DNA of 13,486 nucleotides from an uncultured Saprospiraceae bacterium (GCA_937894165.1 CALCSX010000408.1:1-13486); one strand, 5' to 3'; positions 1 to 6,221 are shown, numbered from the stretch's first letter. Translations and numbers: made by a program. The notes: generated from the sequence alone by a model not told the origin.

Positions 1-136
1 AAATTTTGGAAGTATATGCTGCCGGCGACTCAATAGCTTCTGCAACCTCTTTTAAGCTAACTTTTCTGTCCAAAAGCGATTGTTTGGCAATGTAAATTGA
101 TGCTCTAATACCGTATTCACAGGCTTTTGAAAACAT
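1..136 (-). CDS. Rrf2-family transcriptional regulator, N-terminal part (runs off the left edge)
   Basis: The first 45 codons are in the window; the gene starts with the ATG at 136-134 and continues past base 1. The translation begins MFSKACEYGIRASIYIAKQS and goes on through LLDRKVSLKEVAEAIESPAA. This is the usual start of Bacteroidota Rrf2 proteins, a winged-helix DNA-binding domain with the S-L-K-E-[VI]-A recognition-helix region. Rrf2 proteins are dimeric cytoplasmic repressors or activators, often sensing nitric oxide, redox or iron-sulphur status through cysteines nearer the C-terminus. That part is not visible, so cluster binding cannot be judged; only Cys6 is seen. A perfect palindrome and a -7 box lie directly upstream, which suggests autoregulation. 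The gene is on the same strand as the traG remnant but 136 bases beyond its stop, so it probably has its own promoter. The family call is confident; the effector is unknown. Confidence 0.85.
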   Translation of the reverse strand, partial: MFSKACEYGIRASIYIAKQSLLDRKVSLKEVAEAIESPAAYTSKI

Positions 137-152
137 ATGGTCTCTTTTTGGG

Positions 153-160
153 CAAAGATA
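153..160 (-). promoter_or_regulatory. Bacteroidota -7 promoter box for the Rrf2-family gene
   Basis: On the minus strand these bases read TATCTTTG, an exact match to the Bacteroidota TAnnTTTG -7 consensus. The box lies 16 bases before the ATG. The expected -33 position falls inside the adjacent palindrome, so a bound repressor would cover it. Assignment is by consensus only. Confidence 0.6.
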
Positions 161-170
161 CGAATTTGTT

Positions 171-198
171 TTATAGTGGACATATATGTCCACTATAA
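171..198. promoter_or_regulatory. Perfect 28-bp palindromic operator, probably bound by the Rrf2-family regulator
   Basis: The half site TTATAGTGGACATA is followed without a gap by its exact reverse complement, giving a 28-bp perfect inverted repeat. Its GGACATATATGTCC centre resembles the palindromes usually found before Rrf2-family genes. It ends 35 bases before the Rrf2 start codon and overlaps the expected -33 region, the classic position for autorepression. No divergent gene is seen on the plus side, so the only evident target is the Rrf2 gene itself. The palindrome is seen directly; the protein that binds it is inferred. Confidence 0.75.
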
Positions 199-272
199 CT
201 TTTTGTGCATTTTATACTTGGTCATTTTAAATAGACTTGATGACCTTTTATATTTCACTGATAATAAAATAA

Positions 273-1078
273 TTAAGAGTCCAAGGAAAAAATCTCAGTC
301 ACATCTTTTAAGTACTTATCAGGCATTATAGAAAACTCGTAAAAAGAAACAGGAAGGCCTTTTCTGATATCAGTTTTTAAAAAAACAATCTTTCTATCCA
401 CCCCATCCGCATACGTAATAAATTCTCCAGGCTTTAACCGGAAGAAAACATTGGCTCTTATTTTAGGAATTTCTTTTTCACCTTTGGTGATCCGGGTGTC
501 AAAGTCGAGATTATGTCCACTGTTTATACTCGTCGTTTCTTTTTTAATAAGCTCAAAAAATTGTTCATAGTATTTGGCTGTATCCGGGTCGTTTACTTTT
601 CCAAAGAATTGGTAGGATAGGTTACTTAATATTGCTTTACTGGCTTTGTCCCCATACATAAGGTCGTTCTGGATCTTGTCCTGTATTACATAAACAGTCA
701 CGATATTATAACTTCTTAGCGTAGCCGGGATGCGGTGCATGTTAAGCAGCCGTATAGTCGGGGCTTCCTCCATAAGGAGAAAAGAAGGTTTTCTATCCCG
801 GACACTCATTTGTTTGGTAATTGTATGCATTATTGTTGCAATCACGGGAGAGTAAGCTGTTTCATATTTAGGGTTATTGACTACAGATACAATAGTCGTT
901 TTGTTTTGAGCATTAATATCCAGGGGTACTTCATCACCTGATAAAACTGTAAAAATCTTTTGGCTTGTTATTTTTTTCAACGCATTGGCTAATGTGCTTC
1001 TTACTCCTGCTGTTTGTCTTTCGGAATCTTTTCCGCTAATAAAAGCGTCAGCCATTCTGTTGTAAGCTCCCCCAAAAA
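273..1078 (-). pseudogene. TraG/MobC (VirD4-type) conjugative coupling protein, C-terminal fragment truncated by an IS
   Basis: About 268 codons survive, from GGAYNRMADAF next to the IS end to the stop at 275-273. The fragment matches the C-terminal half of Bacteroidota MobC/TraG coupling ATPases, which bring the relaxase-DNA complex to the type IV secretion channel at the inner membrane. Visible landmarks are STLANALKKITSQKIF with VLSGDEVPLDI, a Walker B-like strand PSFLLMEEAPT, then IPATLRSYNIVTVYVIQDK, the sensor/arginine region typical of the family. Full-length proteins have roughly 600-700 residues; here the N-terminal membrane segment and the Walker A loop are absent. The open frame continues into the IS up to an ATG at 1154, but those codons are IS sequence. 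The missing half does not resume beyond the IS at 2298, so the gene was not merely interrupted. It is almost certainly non-functional and marks a decayed conjugative or mobilizable element. Confidence 0.85.
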
Positions 1079-1094
1079 TAGTACAGTTTAAAAG
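1079..1094 (+). repeat. IS3-family element, left terminal inverted repeat
   Basis: Starts TAGTACAG, identical to the first 8 bases of the right end read inward, with partial matching (T at position 10, AAA at 13-15) in the next 8. It is joined directly to the traG remnant. Confidence 0.7.
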
Positions 1095-1124
1095 TAGAAA
1101 AAGTATTAATTTTAAACTGTTATT

Positions 1125-1391
1125 ATGAAAAGAAGCAAATTCAGTCCGACCCAAATTGCCAAGATTCTCAAGGAGTATGAACTTGGTAAAGATGTAGAGA
1201 CTCTATCACGGGAGTATGGAGTTAGCCGAGCCACCTTTTATAAGTGGCGTCAGCGCTATGGCGGCATGGAAGCCAGTGAGCTTAAGCGTGTAAAACAATT
1301 GGAAGAGGAAAATGCCAAATTAAAGCGTATGTACGCCGATTTGGCCATTGAACTCGATATGGCCAAATACATTATAGAAAAAAAGCTCTAA
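1125..1391 (+). CDS. IS3-family transposase OrfA (helix-turn-helix subunit)
   Basis: An 88-residue OrfA of usual length. Residues 1-45 form a helix-turn-helix (KFSPTQIAKILKEYELGKDV, then LSREYGVSRATFYKWRQRYG) that binds the IS ends. Residues 46-85 form a leucine-zipper-like coiled coil (LKRVKQLEEENAKLKRMYAD) that in IS3 elements mediates OrfA/OrfAB multimerisation. The sequence closely follows the IS407/IS51 pattern, with FSPTQI, ATFYKWR and GGMEASE. OrfA alone usually acts as a regulator of transposition. The gene starts 46 bases inside the left end. Its last codons are GAA AAA AAG CTC TAA, so the slippery site lies three codons before the stop. The transposase OrfAB is expected to arise by -1 frameshifting into the downstream frame. 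Confidence 0.93.
   Translation: MKRSKFSPTQIAKILKEYELGKDVETLSREYGVSRATFYKWRQRYGGMEASELKRVKQLEEENAKLKRMYADLAIELDMAKYIIEKKL
1379..1385 (+). promoter_or_regulatory. Programmed -1 ribosomal frameshift site (A AAA AAG) joining OrfA to OrfB
   Basis: The heptamer A AAA AAG is phased exactly as required: codons GAA AAA AAG are in the OrfA frame and the OrfA stop follows at 1389. Slipping back one base gives AAA AAA GCT and enters the OrfB frame. This is the standard IS3-family signal; no stimulatory structure was worked out. Confidence 0.8.
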
Positions 1392-2269
1392 AGCCTTGCA
1401 GGAAGCGCGATATTGTTAAGGATTTAAAACAGAAGTATCCCGGTGGCATTGGCAAGGCATGCCGTCTTTTAAAAACCAGCAGAAGTAGTTTGGGATACCA
1501 GTCCAAGAAAGATGATCACACACTTATAAACCACTTGAGTAAATTAAGTGAGGCTCATCCCCGCGAGGGTTTTTGGAAGTGCTATTACAGGCTTCGTAAT
1601 GCTGGAGAAACAATAAACCATAAACGCTTACATCGAGTTTACAAACAGATGGGCTTACCACTGCGCAGAAAAGTCAAAAAAAGGCTTCCGGCCAGGGTAA
1701 AAGAACCTATCACTGTTCCAGCAACCTTTACCCATACCTGGAGCATTGATTTTATGAGCGATGCCTTGAGCAATGGCTCAAAGTTCAGGTCGTTTAATGT
1801 TATAGATGATTATAACCGGGAGATACTCCATATAGAGACCGATTACAGCCTAAAGAGCAGCAGGGTAATCTGGGTTCTGAACCGTTTGGTAAACAAGCAT
1901 GGGCTTCCTAAAAAAATACGAATGGATAATGGTCCGGAATTTATTGCTAAACTGGCCCAAGAGTGGAGTGAAATGAACCAAATAGAGTTCAAGTATATAG
2001 AACCTGGAAAGCCAACCCAGAATGCTTTGATTGAAAGGTTTAATAAAACCTACAGGGATTGTATTTTGGATGCGTACCTGTTTGATTCTCTAGATGAAGT
2101 CAGGGATATCACGGAGGTTTGGGTAAAAGATTATAATGAGAGCCGACCCCATGATGCTCTTGGGGGAATTAGTCCTGTAAAATATAAGGAGAGTAAAATT
2201 CTTCTTGGGTTGCATTCCGCTACGCTTCATTCCACCCAAGAAGAATTAAATGAAATGTATATAATTTGA
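1385..2269 (+). CDS. IS3-family transposase OrfB (DDE integrase domain), expressed by frameshifting
   Basis: The OrfB frame opens at the slippery site. The segment before the first ATG (1490) is clearly coding: ALKPCRKRDIVKDL, then GGIGKACRLLKTSRSSLGYQ is the conserved N-terminal OrfB motif (KPxxKR, CRLLxxSRSS). An ATG at 1490 therefore does not mark the true N-terminus. The rve catalytic core follows: first Asp in TWSIDFMSDAL, second Asp in IRMDNGPEF, and Glu in PTQNALIERFNKTYRD exactly 36 residues after the second Asp, the D-D-35-E spacing of IS3 transposases. The C-terminus has WVKDYNESRPHDALGGISP, the usual IS407 ending. No stop or missing residue is seen, so it appears intact. It performs strand cleavage and joining at the IS ends. 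Confidence 0.92.
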   Translation, partial: ALKPCRKRDIVKDLKQKYPGGIGKACRLLKTSRSSLGYQSKKDDHTLINHLSKLSEAHPREGFWKCYYRLRNAGETINHKRLHRVYKQMGLPLRRKVKKRLPARVKEPITVPATFTHTWSIDFMSDALSNGSKFRSFNVIDDYNREILHIETDYSLKSSRVIWVLNRLVNKHGLPKKIRMDNGPEFIAKLAQEWSEMNQIEFKYIEPGKPTQNALIERFNKTYRDCILDAYLFDSLDEVRDITEVWVKDYNESRPHDALGGISPVKYKESKILLGLHSATLHSTQEELNEMYII

Positions 2270-2281
2270 GTAAAATGTATA

Positions 2282-2297
2282 ATTTAGAGCTGTACTA
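2282..2297 (-). repeat. IS3-family element, right terminal inverted repeat
   Basis: Reading inward on the minus strand it begins TAGTACAGCTCTAAAT, which matches the left end perfectly over 8 bases and partially after that. It ends 14 bases before the stop codon of the minus-strand lipoprotein gene. Confidence 0.7.
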
Positions 2298-2311
2298 AAA
2301 ATGGGGAGCCT

Positions 2312-2617
2312 TCAGTTTTTTTCAAAATCTGCATAGCGAATTATTTCTGCTCCATCACTTTTCAGCTCTTCCTCAAAAATATTGTAAAGTCTAAAATCAG
2401 CAGTGAAAGATTCAGTTAGAATTTTACTTGTTTTCGAATTTGTAGTTACTTTCCAATATTCAATGTTCTTTTGATTGTTTTTGTCAACGTATTTATAAAC
2501 TTTCACCTCTTTTTTTGTTCCGATTGGATAATAATATTCTTTAAAATTTTCCTGTGCAGCACAACTTGAAATAATAAATATTAAAATCAGAAGTGTAATG
2601 TTTTTTTTCATTCTCAT
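2312..2617 (-). CDS. Small lipoprotein of unknown function, possibly 3'-truncated at the IS junction
   Basis: 101 residues, starting at ATG 2617 or the equally plausible in-frame ATG at 2611 (MKKNITLLI). A lipoprotein signal peptide is clear: K-K, hydrophobic ITLLILIFI and lipobox ISSC with Cys19, followed by AAQ. The mature part is about 80 residues with alternating polar/hydrophobic segments (PIGTKKEVKVYKYVD and NIEYWKVTTNSKT) that suggest beta strands; no family is recognised. The gene ends in GAA AAA AAC TGA only 14 bases from the IS end. A one-base slip in the A-run would read on as LKAPHF to a TAG within the IS end. A longer original gene cut by a rearrangement is therefore possible. 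Repeat module A lies immediately upstream and should provide its promoter and leader. Confidence 0.65.
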   Translation of the reverse strand: MRMKKNITLLILIFIISSCAAQENFKEYYYPIGTKKEVKVYKYVDKNNQKNIEYWKVTTNSKTSKILTESFTADFRLYNIFEEELKSDGAEIIRYADFEKN

Positions 2618-2634
2618 TTTTTTAGCATGTAGGT

Positions 2635-2767
2635 AATATAAATAAACACAATTGCATTTACTTCTTTGCCAGAAAGATAATTGTTTTTATTTAAAAGAGG
2701 CTTTTGTATTTGTTAACCTCCAAAATTGGAAGACCTGTCCACCCTAGACTTCGGAGAGCGGGGGAGA
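2635..2767 (-). repeat. Leader module A (upstream of the 2312-2617 lipoprotein gene)
   Basis: One of seven copies of an intergenic module in this window. The AT-rich core is GATAATTGTTTTTATTTAAAA on the plus strand (one base differs from the other copies). The gene-proximal box AAATAAACACAATT lies 20 bases before the start codon. The distal TTTGTTAACCTCC and CTTCGGAGAGCGGGGGAG are kept, but the left hairpin arm has decayed (CTCCAAAATT instead of CTCCGAAGTC), so the stem no longer forms fully. Confidence 0.8.
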
Positions 2768-2775
2768 CATTGACA

Positions 2776-3237
2776 TTAGTCTTTTGTCCGTATTGTTTCG
2801 AGCAATGTTCCCATTTTCTTTTGTCCGTATTTGTTTTCAACATTCATCTCAATGCGGATAATGTTTTCCTTTTCGGTCAATTTGGTATTGTATTTAAATC
2901 CGCCATTGCTCTGTTTCAGAGTGTCCGGATTTACTTTTTTTCCGTCCACAAGGCTGTCAAATTTCACAAAATAACTTTTGTTTGGATTATATCCGACAAC
3001 TAATAATTCCACATTAAAATCCGCATTCCGTTCATACTTATTGTCTTTTCCATAAATTTCACGGAAAGAAATACTGTCAAATACATATTTGTTGTTTATC
3101 TCAGCCACAATTTTTTTCAAGCTATCGTTTTCAGCACGTAAACTGTCCAATTTGGCAATTGTGTTTTCGTCGTGATTTTTATCCATACAGCTAAAAGTCA
3201 AAAAGGTCAGAAGAGTGATTATAATTGGTTTGGTCAT
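2776..3237 (-). CDS. Lipoprotein with an N-terminal coiled coil and a beta-rich domain, function unknown
   Basis: 153 residues. The N-terminus is a lipoprotein signal: MTKPIIITLLTFL and lipobox TFSC with Cys17, then MDKNHDEN. Residues 28-50 (IAKLDSLRAENDSLKKIVAE) form a short heptad coiled coil. The rest (about 60-153) is strand-rich with a Tyr/Asn-rich middle (VVGYNPNKSYFVKFDSL) and ends LLETIRTKD. An Ig-like or adhesin-like fold is possible but not demonstrated. It should be anchored to a membrane, outer leaflet most likely. Module B precedes it and module A follows its stop after 8 bases, so it looks monocistronic. No homologous family is recognised. Confidence 0.7.
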   Translation of the reverse strand: MTKPIIITLLTFLTFSCMDKNHDENTIAKLDSLRAENDSLKKIVAEINNKYVFDSISFREIYGKDNKYERNADFNVELLVVGYNPNKSYFVKFDSLVDGKKVNPDTLKQSNGGFKYNTKLTEKENIIRIEMNVENKYGQKKMGTLLETIRTKD

Positions 3238-3256
3238 TTTATTTCAAATTAATGCT

Positions 3257-3396
3257 AACAATAAACAAACACACTTGCGCTTATTTCTTTTCCTTCAGAA
3301 AGATAATTATTTTTATTTAAAAGTGGCTTTGTATTTGTTAACCTCCGAAGTCGGGAGACTTGCCTACCGATAGGTAGACTTCGGAGAGCGGGGGAG
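3257..3396 (-). repeat. Leader module B (upstream of the 2776-3237 lipoprotein gene)
   Basis: A full copy. It has the gene-proximal AACAATAAACAAACAC, the core AGAAAGATAATTATTTTTAT, then TTTGTATTTGTTAACC and a hairpin. The hairpin has perfect 10-bp outer arms, CTCCGAAGTC at 3343-3352 and GACTTCGGAG at 3377-3386. An inner CTACC-GATA-GGTAG stem lies in the loop, and AGCGGGGGAGC follows. The module begins 19 bases from the start codon of its gene. Confidence 0.85.
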
Positions 3397-3449
3397 CGGG
3401 GAATTCTTCCACTTACTCTCAGCAGCAATTTCTTATGTTGTGTTCGTTT

Positions 3450-3830
3450 TTAAATCCGCTTTAAATTTTCATACCATTTTTTATGATAATCAAATGTCCC
3501 GTCTCTTAAATAAATAAAAGCGTGAGCTAGCATAGTATGGAAATCATCAGTAGAACAACTTTCAAATCGTTCCGAATGCATTTTATTATCATTTGTATAA
3601 TCAAATGATAAAATTCCGTTGTCATTCAGTTCAATTCTTGTGTCAATTCCGTTTTTCTTTAAATTTACTATTATAGAATTATTGGTTTCAGTCTTTTCAT
3701 AACGATAATCGTATTCCATTCCATTTGCGGAAAATCTAGAACTTAATCCACCTTTGAATTGGTCAAACCAATTGTTAGTAATTAATTCAGTTAAATTCTC
3801 GTTTTTCAATTTTAGTGTTCCGATTTTCAC
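3450..3830 (-). CDS. Small hypothetical protein; start re-assigned to GTG at 3830 outside the repeat
   Basis: The open frame reaches an ATG at 3863, but its first residues (MQLYLFIVG) are encoded by the repeat module itself. The GTG at 3830 gives VKIGTLKLKNENLTELITNN and a protein of about 126 residues. A start inside the module cannot be excluded. The protein has no signal peptide or membrane segment and should be cytoplasmic. Strand-like stretches (NSIIVNLKKNGIDTRIEL and NGILSFDY) precede a helical C-terminus (TDDFHTMLAHAFIYLRDG, then KKWYENLKRI). It is Asn-rich and AT-rich like the other array genes. No family is recognised. Module B lies downstream of its stop and module C upstream. Confidence 0.6.
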   Translation of the reverse strand: MKIGTLKLKNENLTELITNNWFDQFKGGLSSRFSANGMEYDYRYEKTETNNSIIVNLKKNGIDTRIELNDNGILSFDYTNDNKMHSERFESCSTDDFHTMLAHAFIYLRDGTFDYHKKWYENLKRI

Positions 3831-3839
3831 ATTAAACCC

Positions 3840-3961
3840 AACAATAAACAAATACAATTGCATTTGTTTCTTTTAGAAAGATAATTATTTTTATTTAAAG
3901 TGGTTGGATAGCACGGATTACAAACCTGTCTACCGCCAGGTAGATCCGCGCTAGCGGGGAT
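3840..3961 (-). repeat. Leader module C, hybrid with a REP-like hairpin
   Basis: It has the same gene-proximal box (AACAATAAACAAATACAATT) and AT-rich core (AGAAAGATAATTATTTTTAT) as the other modules. Beyond the core it switches to a different hairpin: GCACGGAT at 3911-3918 pairs with ATCCGCGC at 3944-3951 (one mismatch), with an inner CTACC-GCCA-GGTAG stem, then TAGCGGGGAT. The TTTGTTAACCTCCGAAGTC half is missing. Core and hairpin are thus separable parts. Confidence 0.75.
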
Positions 3962-4039
3962 AATCTGGACTCTACCTGTTATTCTAATCCATCAATATCT
4001 TCACAGATTTATATCCGGATTTCGTAGTGGATCAGTTAA

Positions 4040-4723
4040 CTAACTTTTCACTCCTTTGATCAATAACCACAAGGCAAAACTTAACTCGCCCAGCACTGAA
4101 AAGACAAGTACCAACATCACATCCCCTGAATATTGAGGAGCAAGGATGAGTACCACGCTGTTGATCAGATAACAAAGACCTGCAATGGCCACTAATAACC
4201 CTAAAAGGTTCGGGAAATAGTCCGATCTATAGATTAAGTAGCCATAAGTCAAACAAGCAAAACCAAAAAACACAAGTCCAATACCAAAGCCAAAATCATG
4301 GATATCTGTCAATAGATATACTTGTGCTTTTATTTGACTGGCGTCAAATGCATTTGTGTAGTCTGGGTTACCCATTAAAAGCGTCGGAATGATGAGTGCA
4401 ATCTTATTTGCTACTAATACTGCCGTTTGTACTATATTGAATAAGACACCCAGTAATGCCAGATATTTATTTACACTTCTCAGTAGCATGTATAATATAA
4501 GCATCACAGGGATATCCAGTACCTGCATCAAGAGGTCACCGATGATACCTATGCGCCAAAGGGATTCCGAAGCTACCAGGTTTTGATAAGTGGACAGTGC
4601 ATCCATGGTCACTATGGATTCTCTAATTCCTATTTGTCCTATCGCACCCAGGGCGATTATCAGCAGGTAGAAAAGTCCCGCTATTCGTGCGTAGTGTTTA
4701 AGGGTTAAATCTTTGATTTTCAT
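4040..4723 (-). CDS. DUF4386 family integral membrane protein
   Basis: 227 residues with about six hydrophobic segments near 13-31, 57-82, 87-114, 144-163, 172-195 and 203-223. The opening KHYARIAGLFYLLIIALGAI and the middle GDLLMQVLDIPVMLILYMLL are the hallmark of DUF4386 proteins. These are inner-membrane proteins of unknown biochemical role. Length and the later FGFGIGLVFFGFACLTYGYL region fit a complete member. It is the last of three same-strand genes spaced 40 and 61 bases apart, which may form an operon ending here. Base composition is visibly less AT-rich than in the array genes on both sides. The family call is good; the function is unknown. Confidence 0.85.
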   Translation of the reverse strand: MKIKDLTLKHYARIAGLFYLLIIALGAIGQIGIRESIVTMDALSTYQNLVASESLWRIGIIGDLLMQVLDIPVMLILYMLLRSVNKYLALLGVLFNIVQTAVLVANKIALIIPTLLMGNPDYTNAFDASQIKAQVYLLTDIHDFGFGIGLVFFGFACLTYGYLIYRSDYFPNLLGLLVAIAGLCYLINSVVLILAPQYSGDVMLVLVFSVLGELSFALWLLIKGVKS

Positions 4724-4763
4724 CTGTTTATAATTTAATTGTAAAAGAGATTGTGATGTAGCG

Positions 4764-5156
4764 CTACTGCGTAGGTTTTATATATTGCCTGTATACATAG
4801 CGCCATGGCAGGGCTATTGGAACCAGTAAGACTCCTGCCAGACAGGCAAATAAGGTTTCTTCGGCATAGCTATCCAGCCCCGTACTCATCCACCTCGGCA
4901 ATGCAAATCCAAGTACCCATATCAATTTCCATATGAGTTCAAATATTAAAATGGGAAGCATTTTCAAAGGATATCTAACCCCCAGTGCAGCCAGCAAAGC
5001 CACGGCTCCTAATAAGGATTGAATCACCGAATCTTCATTGGCCAATCGTTGATCAGGGGTTATTATTTCTGGCCAAACAGCCAAAGCTAAACCTAGTGCG
5101 ATGAGGACATACATGCCTCTTAATAGATACAATTTGAATTTTGATATTTCTGACAT
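4764..5156 (-). CDS. Small four-helix membrane protein, function unknown
   Basis: 130 residues with four hydrophobic segments, near 10-28 (LLRGMYVLIALGLALAVW), 46-61 (SLLGAVALLAALGV), 66-87 (LPILIFELIWKLIWVLGFAL) and 101-118 (LFACLAGVLLVPIALPW). The acidic/polar loop ITPDQRLANEDSVI separates the first two. Charges are placed so that the C-terminal RYVYRQYIK tail is probably cytoplasmic. A KMLPILIFELIWK-type segment occurs in uncharacterised small membrane proteins of Bacteroidota, but no named domain is assigned. It lies between an exported TPR-like gene and the DUF4386 gene with short gaps, so co-transcription is likely. Confidence 0.75.
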   Translation of the reverse strand: MSEISKFKLYLLRGMYVLIALGLALAVWPEIITPDQRLANEDSVIQSLLGAVALLAALGVRYPLKMLPILIFELIWKLIWVLGFALPRWMSTGLDSYAEETLFACLAGVLLVPIALPWRYVYRQYIKPTQ

Positions 5157-5217
5157 AATGGGTTCTATTTGTGATTTAGAATTTTCATTAATTAATGATC
5201 GTTGTGTAGGGTGGGGG

Positions 5218-5862
5218 CTACTTGCACTTGTCTAATAGTTTGTTCAGCTCCTTTTTTCCCCATGATGGGTGGAGCTCAGATTTTATGGAGTAGTTATCCC
5301 ATCCAGCATAGAGCTGATTAGCATTTTCACAATGTGGAGTTAAATCTTTATCCAACTCCTCCGCTCTACCTATTTCACTCGCGATTTGCTGATAGATCGC
5401 CCGAGGGTTATTAGGATCAAGCTTCAATGATCTTTTAACCGCTGATTTAAATTTCCAATAATAGAACAACATCTTATAAAGGGGCGCATGCGTCACTTTG
5501 CTTACATAGTACAAAGCGATCAATGCATGAAGCTCACTCTCTTTCTTATGATCTTTCTGCAAATCATCTAAGATGACCTCTGCTTTATCTTGATAGGATT
5601 CAATTTGATCTTCATTCAGATTGCTATCCTCCAAAAGGGTGATAAATACATAACACGCAGCGGTATAGTATTTTGGGAGCCACTTATCTGTATAGAGATT
5701 GGAGATCATCTCAAATTCCTTGGCTAGAGTTTCATATTCGGCAAAGCTTTCAGAAACTTCCAGACGATCGATTGCAGATTTCATTTGTTCTGAATACGCT
5801 GAAGGAGTCGCCCGACCCGCAAAGGCAATACTGAGAAGAATAATGGTAGCAATGTACTTCAC
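5218..5862 (-). CDS. Exported TPR-like helical protein, function unknown
   Basis: The open frame extends to an ATG at 6018. The first 52 codons of that version are hydrophilic and unlike any N-terminal domain. Starting at GTG 5862 gives a normal signal peptide (VKYIATIILLSIAFAGRA, cleavage near AGRA-TPS) and a 214-residue precursor, so that start is preferred. ATGs at 5940 and 5919 are alternatives. The mature protein is all-helical, with repeat-like segments: FAEYETLAKEFEMISNLYTD, KWLPKYYTAACYVFI and SELHALIALYYVSKV. SLKLDPNNPRAIYQQIASEI is a recognisable TPR motif. It ends with Cys-Lys. It is probably periplasmic and mediates protein contacts; no enzymatic motif is seen. It is first in the minus-strand trio and divergent from the LytS-type kinase gene. 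Confidence 0.7.
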   Translation of the reverse strand: MKYIATIILLSIAFAGRATPSAYSEQMKSAIDRLEVSESFAEYETLAKEFEMISNLYTDKWLPKYYTAACYVFITLLEDSNLNEDQIESYQDKAEVILDDLQKDHKKESELHALIALYYVSKVTHAPLYKMLFYYWKFKSAVKRSLKLDPNNPRAIYQQIASEIGRAEELDKDLTPHCENANQLYAGWDNYSIKSELHPSWGKKELNKLLDKCK

Positions 5863-6221
5863 CAAATGGACCTGGCTGGAGGTGCCTTGTTGGCAATTGT
5901 TAAATTGATGTATTTCCATGTCGGGGTGATTGTTTTTCATGCGGCCCACATCTTTGTTTTTTATTGAGGAAGACAAGTGTAGCGAATCGAAAAATTTTAA
6001 GATATTCATAACTTTCATTATTTTTGATCAAAAGTGGTTCATTTGATCCTTTCGTTAAAATATCTCTGACGGACATCACCGGAATCATGTCAAAAACCGT
6101 AATTTTGATGATGAACACATTCAACATTCTAAACGTGTACCCTGTCAGCGAAAAGAAGGCGTCTGCCATCATTGTATATATTATCCAGTCCAGATGTTGT
6201 TCATTTACTTAAAAAAGAAGC
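5863..6221. other. Intergenic region between divergent genes, coding status unclear
   Basis: With the preferred GTG start this is a 359-base gap between the TPR-like gene and the kinase gene. It contains the possible 52-codon N-terminal extension of the TPR-like gene (minus strand, to 6018) and two other open stretches (minus 6172-5900, plus 6024-6212). None of them resembles a known protein. A TATTTTTG at 6019-6026 on the plus strand matches the -7 consensus but is about 200 bases from the kinase start. No hairpin terminator or RNA gene is seen. Confidence 0.4.

Larger units (their letters stand above)
1079..2297 (+). mobile_element. IS3-family insertion sequence, IS407/IS51-like group, apparently complete
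   Basis: The element is about 1.22 kb. It is bounded by TAGTACAG at 1079 and its inverse CTGTACTA ending at 2297; the match weakens inward. It contains OrfA, an A AAA AAG frameshift site and OrfB with an intact DDE triad, so it looks transposition-competent. Flanking bases are AAAA on both sides (1075-1078 and 2298-2301). This could be the 4-bp target duplication usual for the IS407 group, but a poly-A duplication is weak evidence. The sequences on the two sides belong to different loci: truncated traG on the left and a lipoprotein gene with its 3' end on the right. The exact ends could be off by one or two bases because of the A-tracts. Confidence 0.85.

Noticed and set aside
137..331. Plus-strand 64-codon frame starting near the Rrf2 promoter
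   Set aside because: It runs across the operator and the end of traG, is low-complexity and hydrophobic by AT-richness, and has no homologous pattern.
735..941. Plus-strand frame inside the traG remnant
   Set aside because: It is the antisense shadow of the clearly coding TraG segment.
3343..3386. Rho-independent terminators formed by the CTCCGAAGTC/GACTTCGGAG hairpins
   Set aside because: The stems are strong and lie after stop codons, but on the minus strand they are followed by GTTAACAAATAC and not a T-run. A weak termination or RNA-stabilising role remains possible.
3975..4036. Short remnant reading STTKSGYKSVKILMD on the minus strand after the DUF4386 gene
   Set aside because: It reads like a protein C-terminus, but it is only 15 codons after an in-frame stop and cannot be assigned to any gene.
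5900..6172. A 90-codon minus-strand frame in the LytS/TPR-like intergenic region
   Set aside because: No recognisable domain or signal peptide; it overlaps the more credible TPR-like frame and looks like chance openness.
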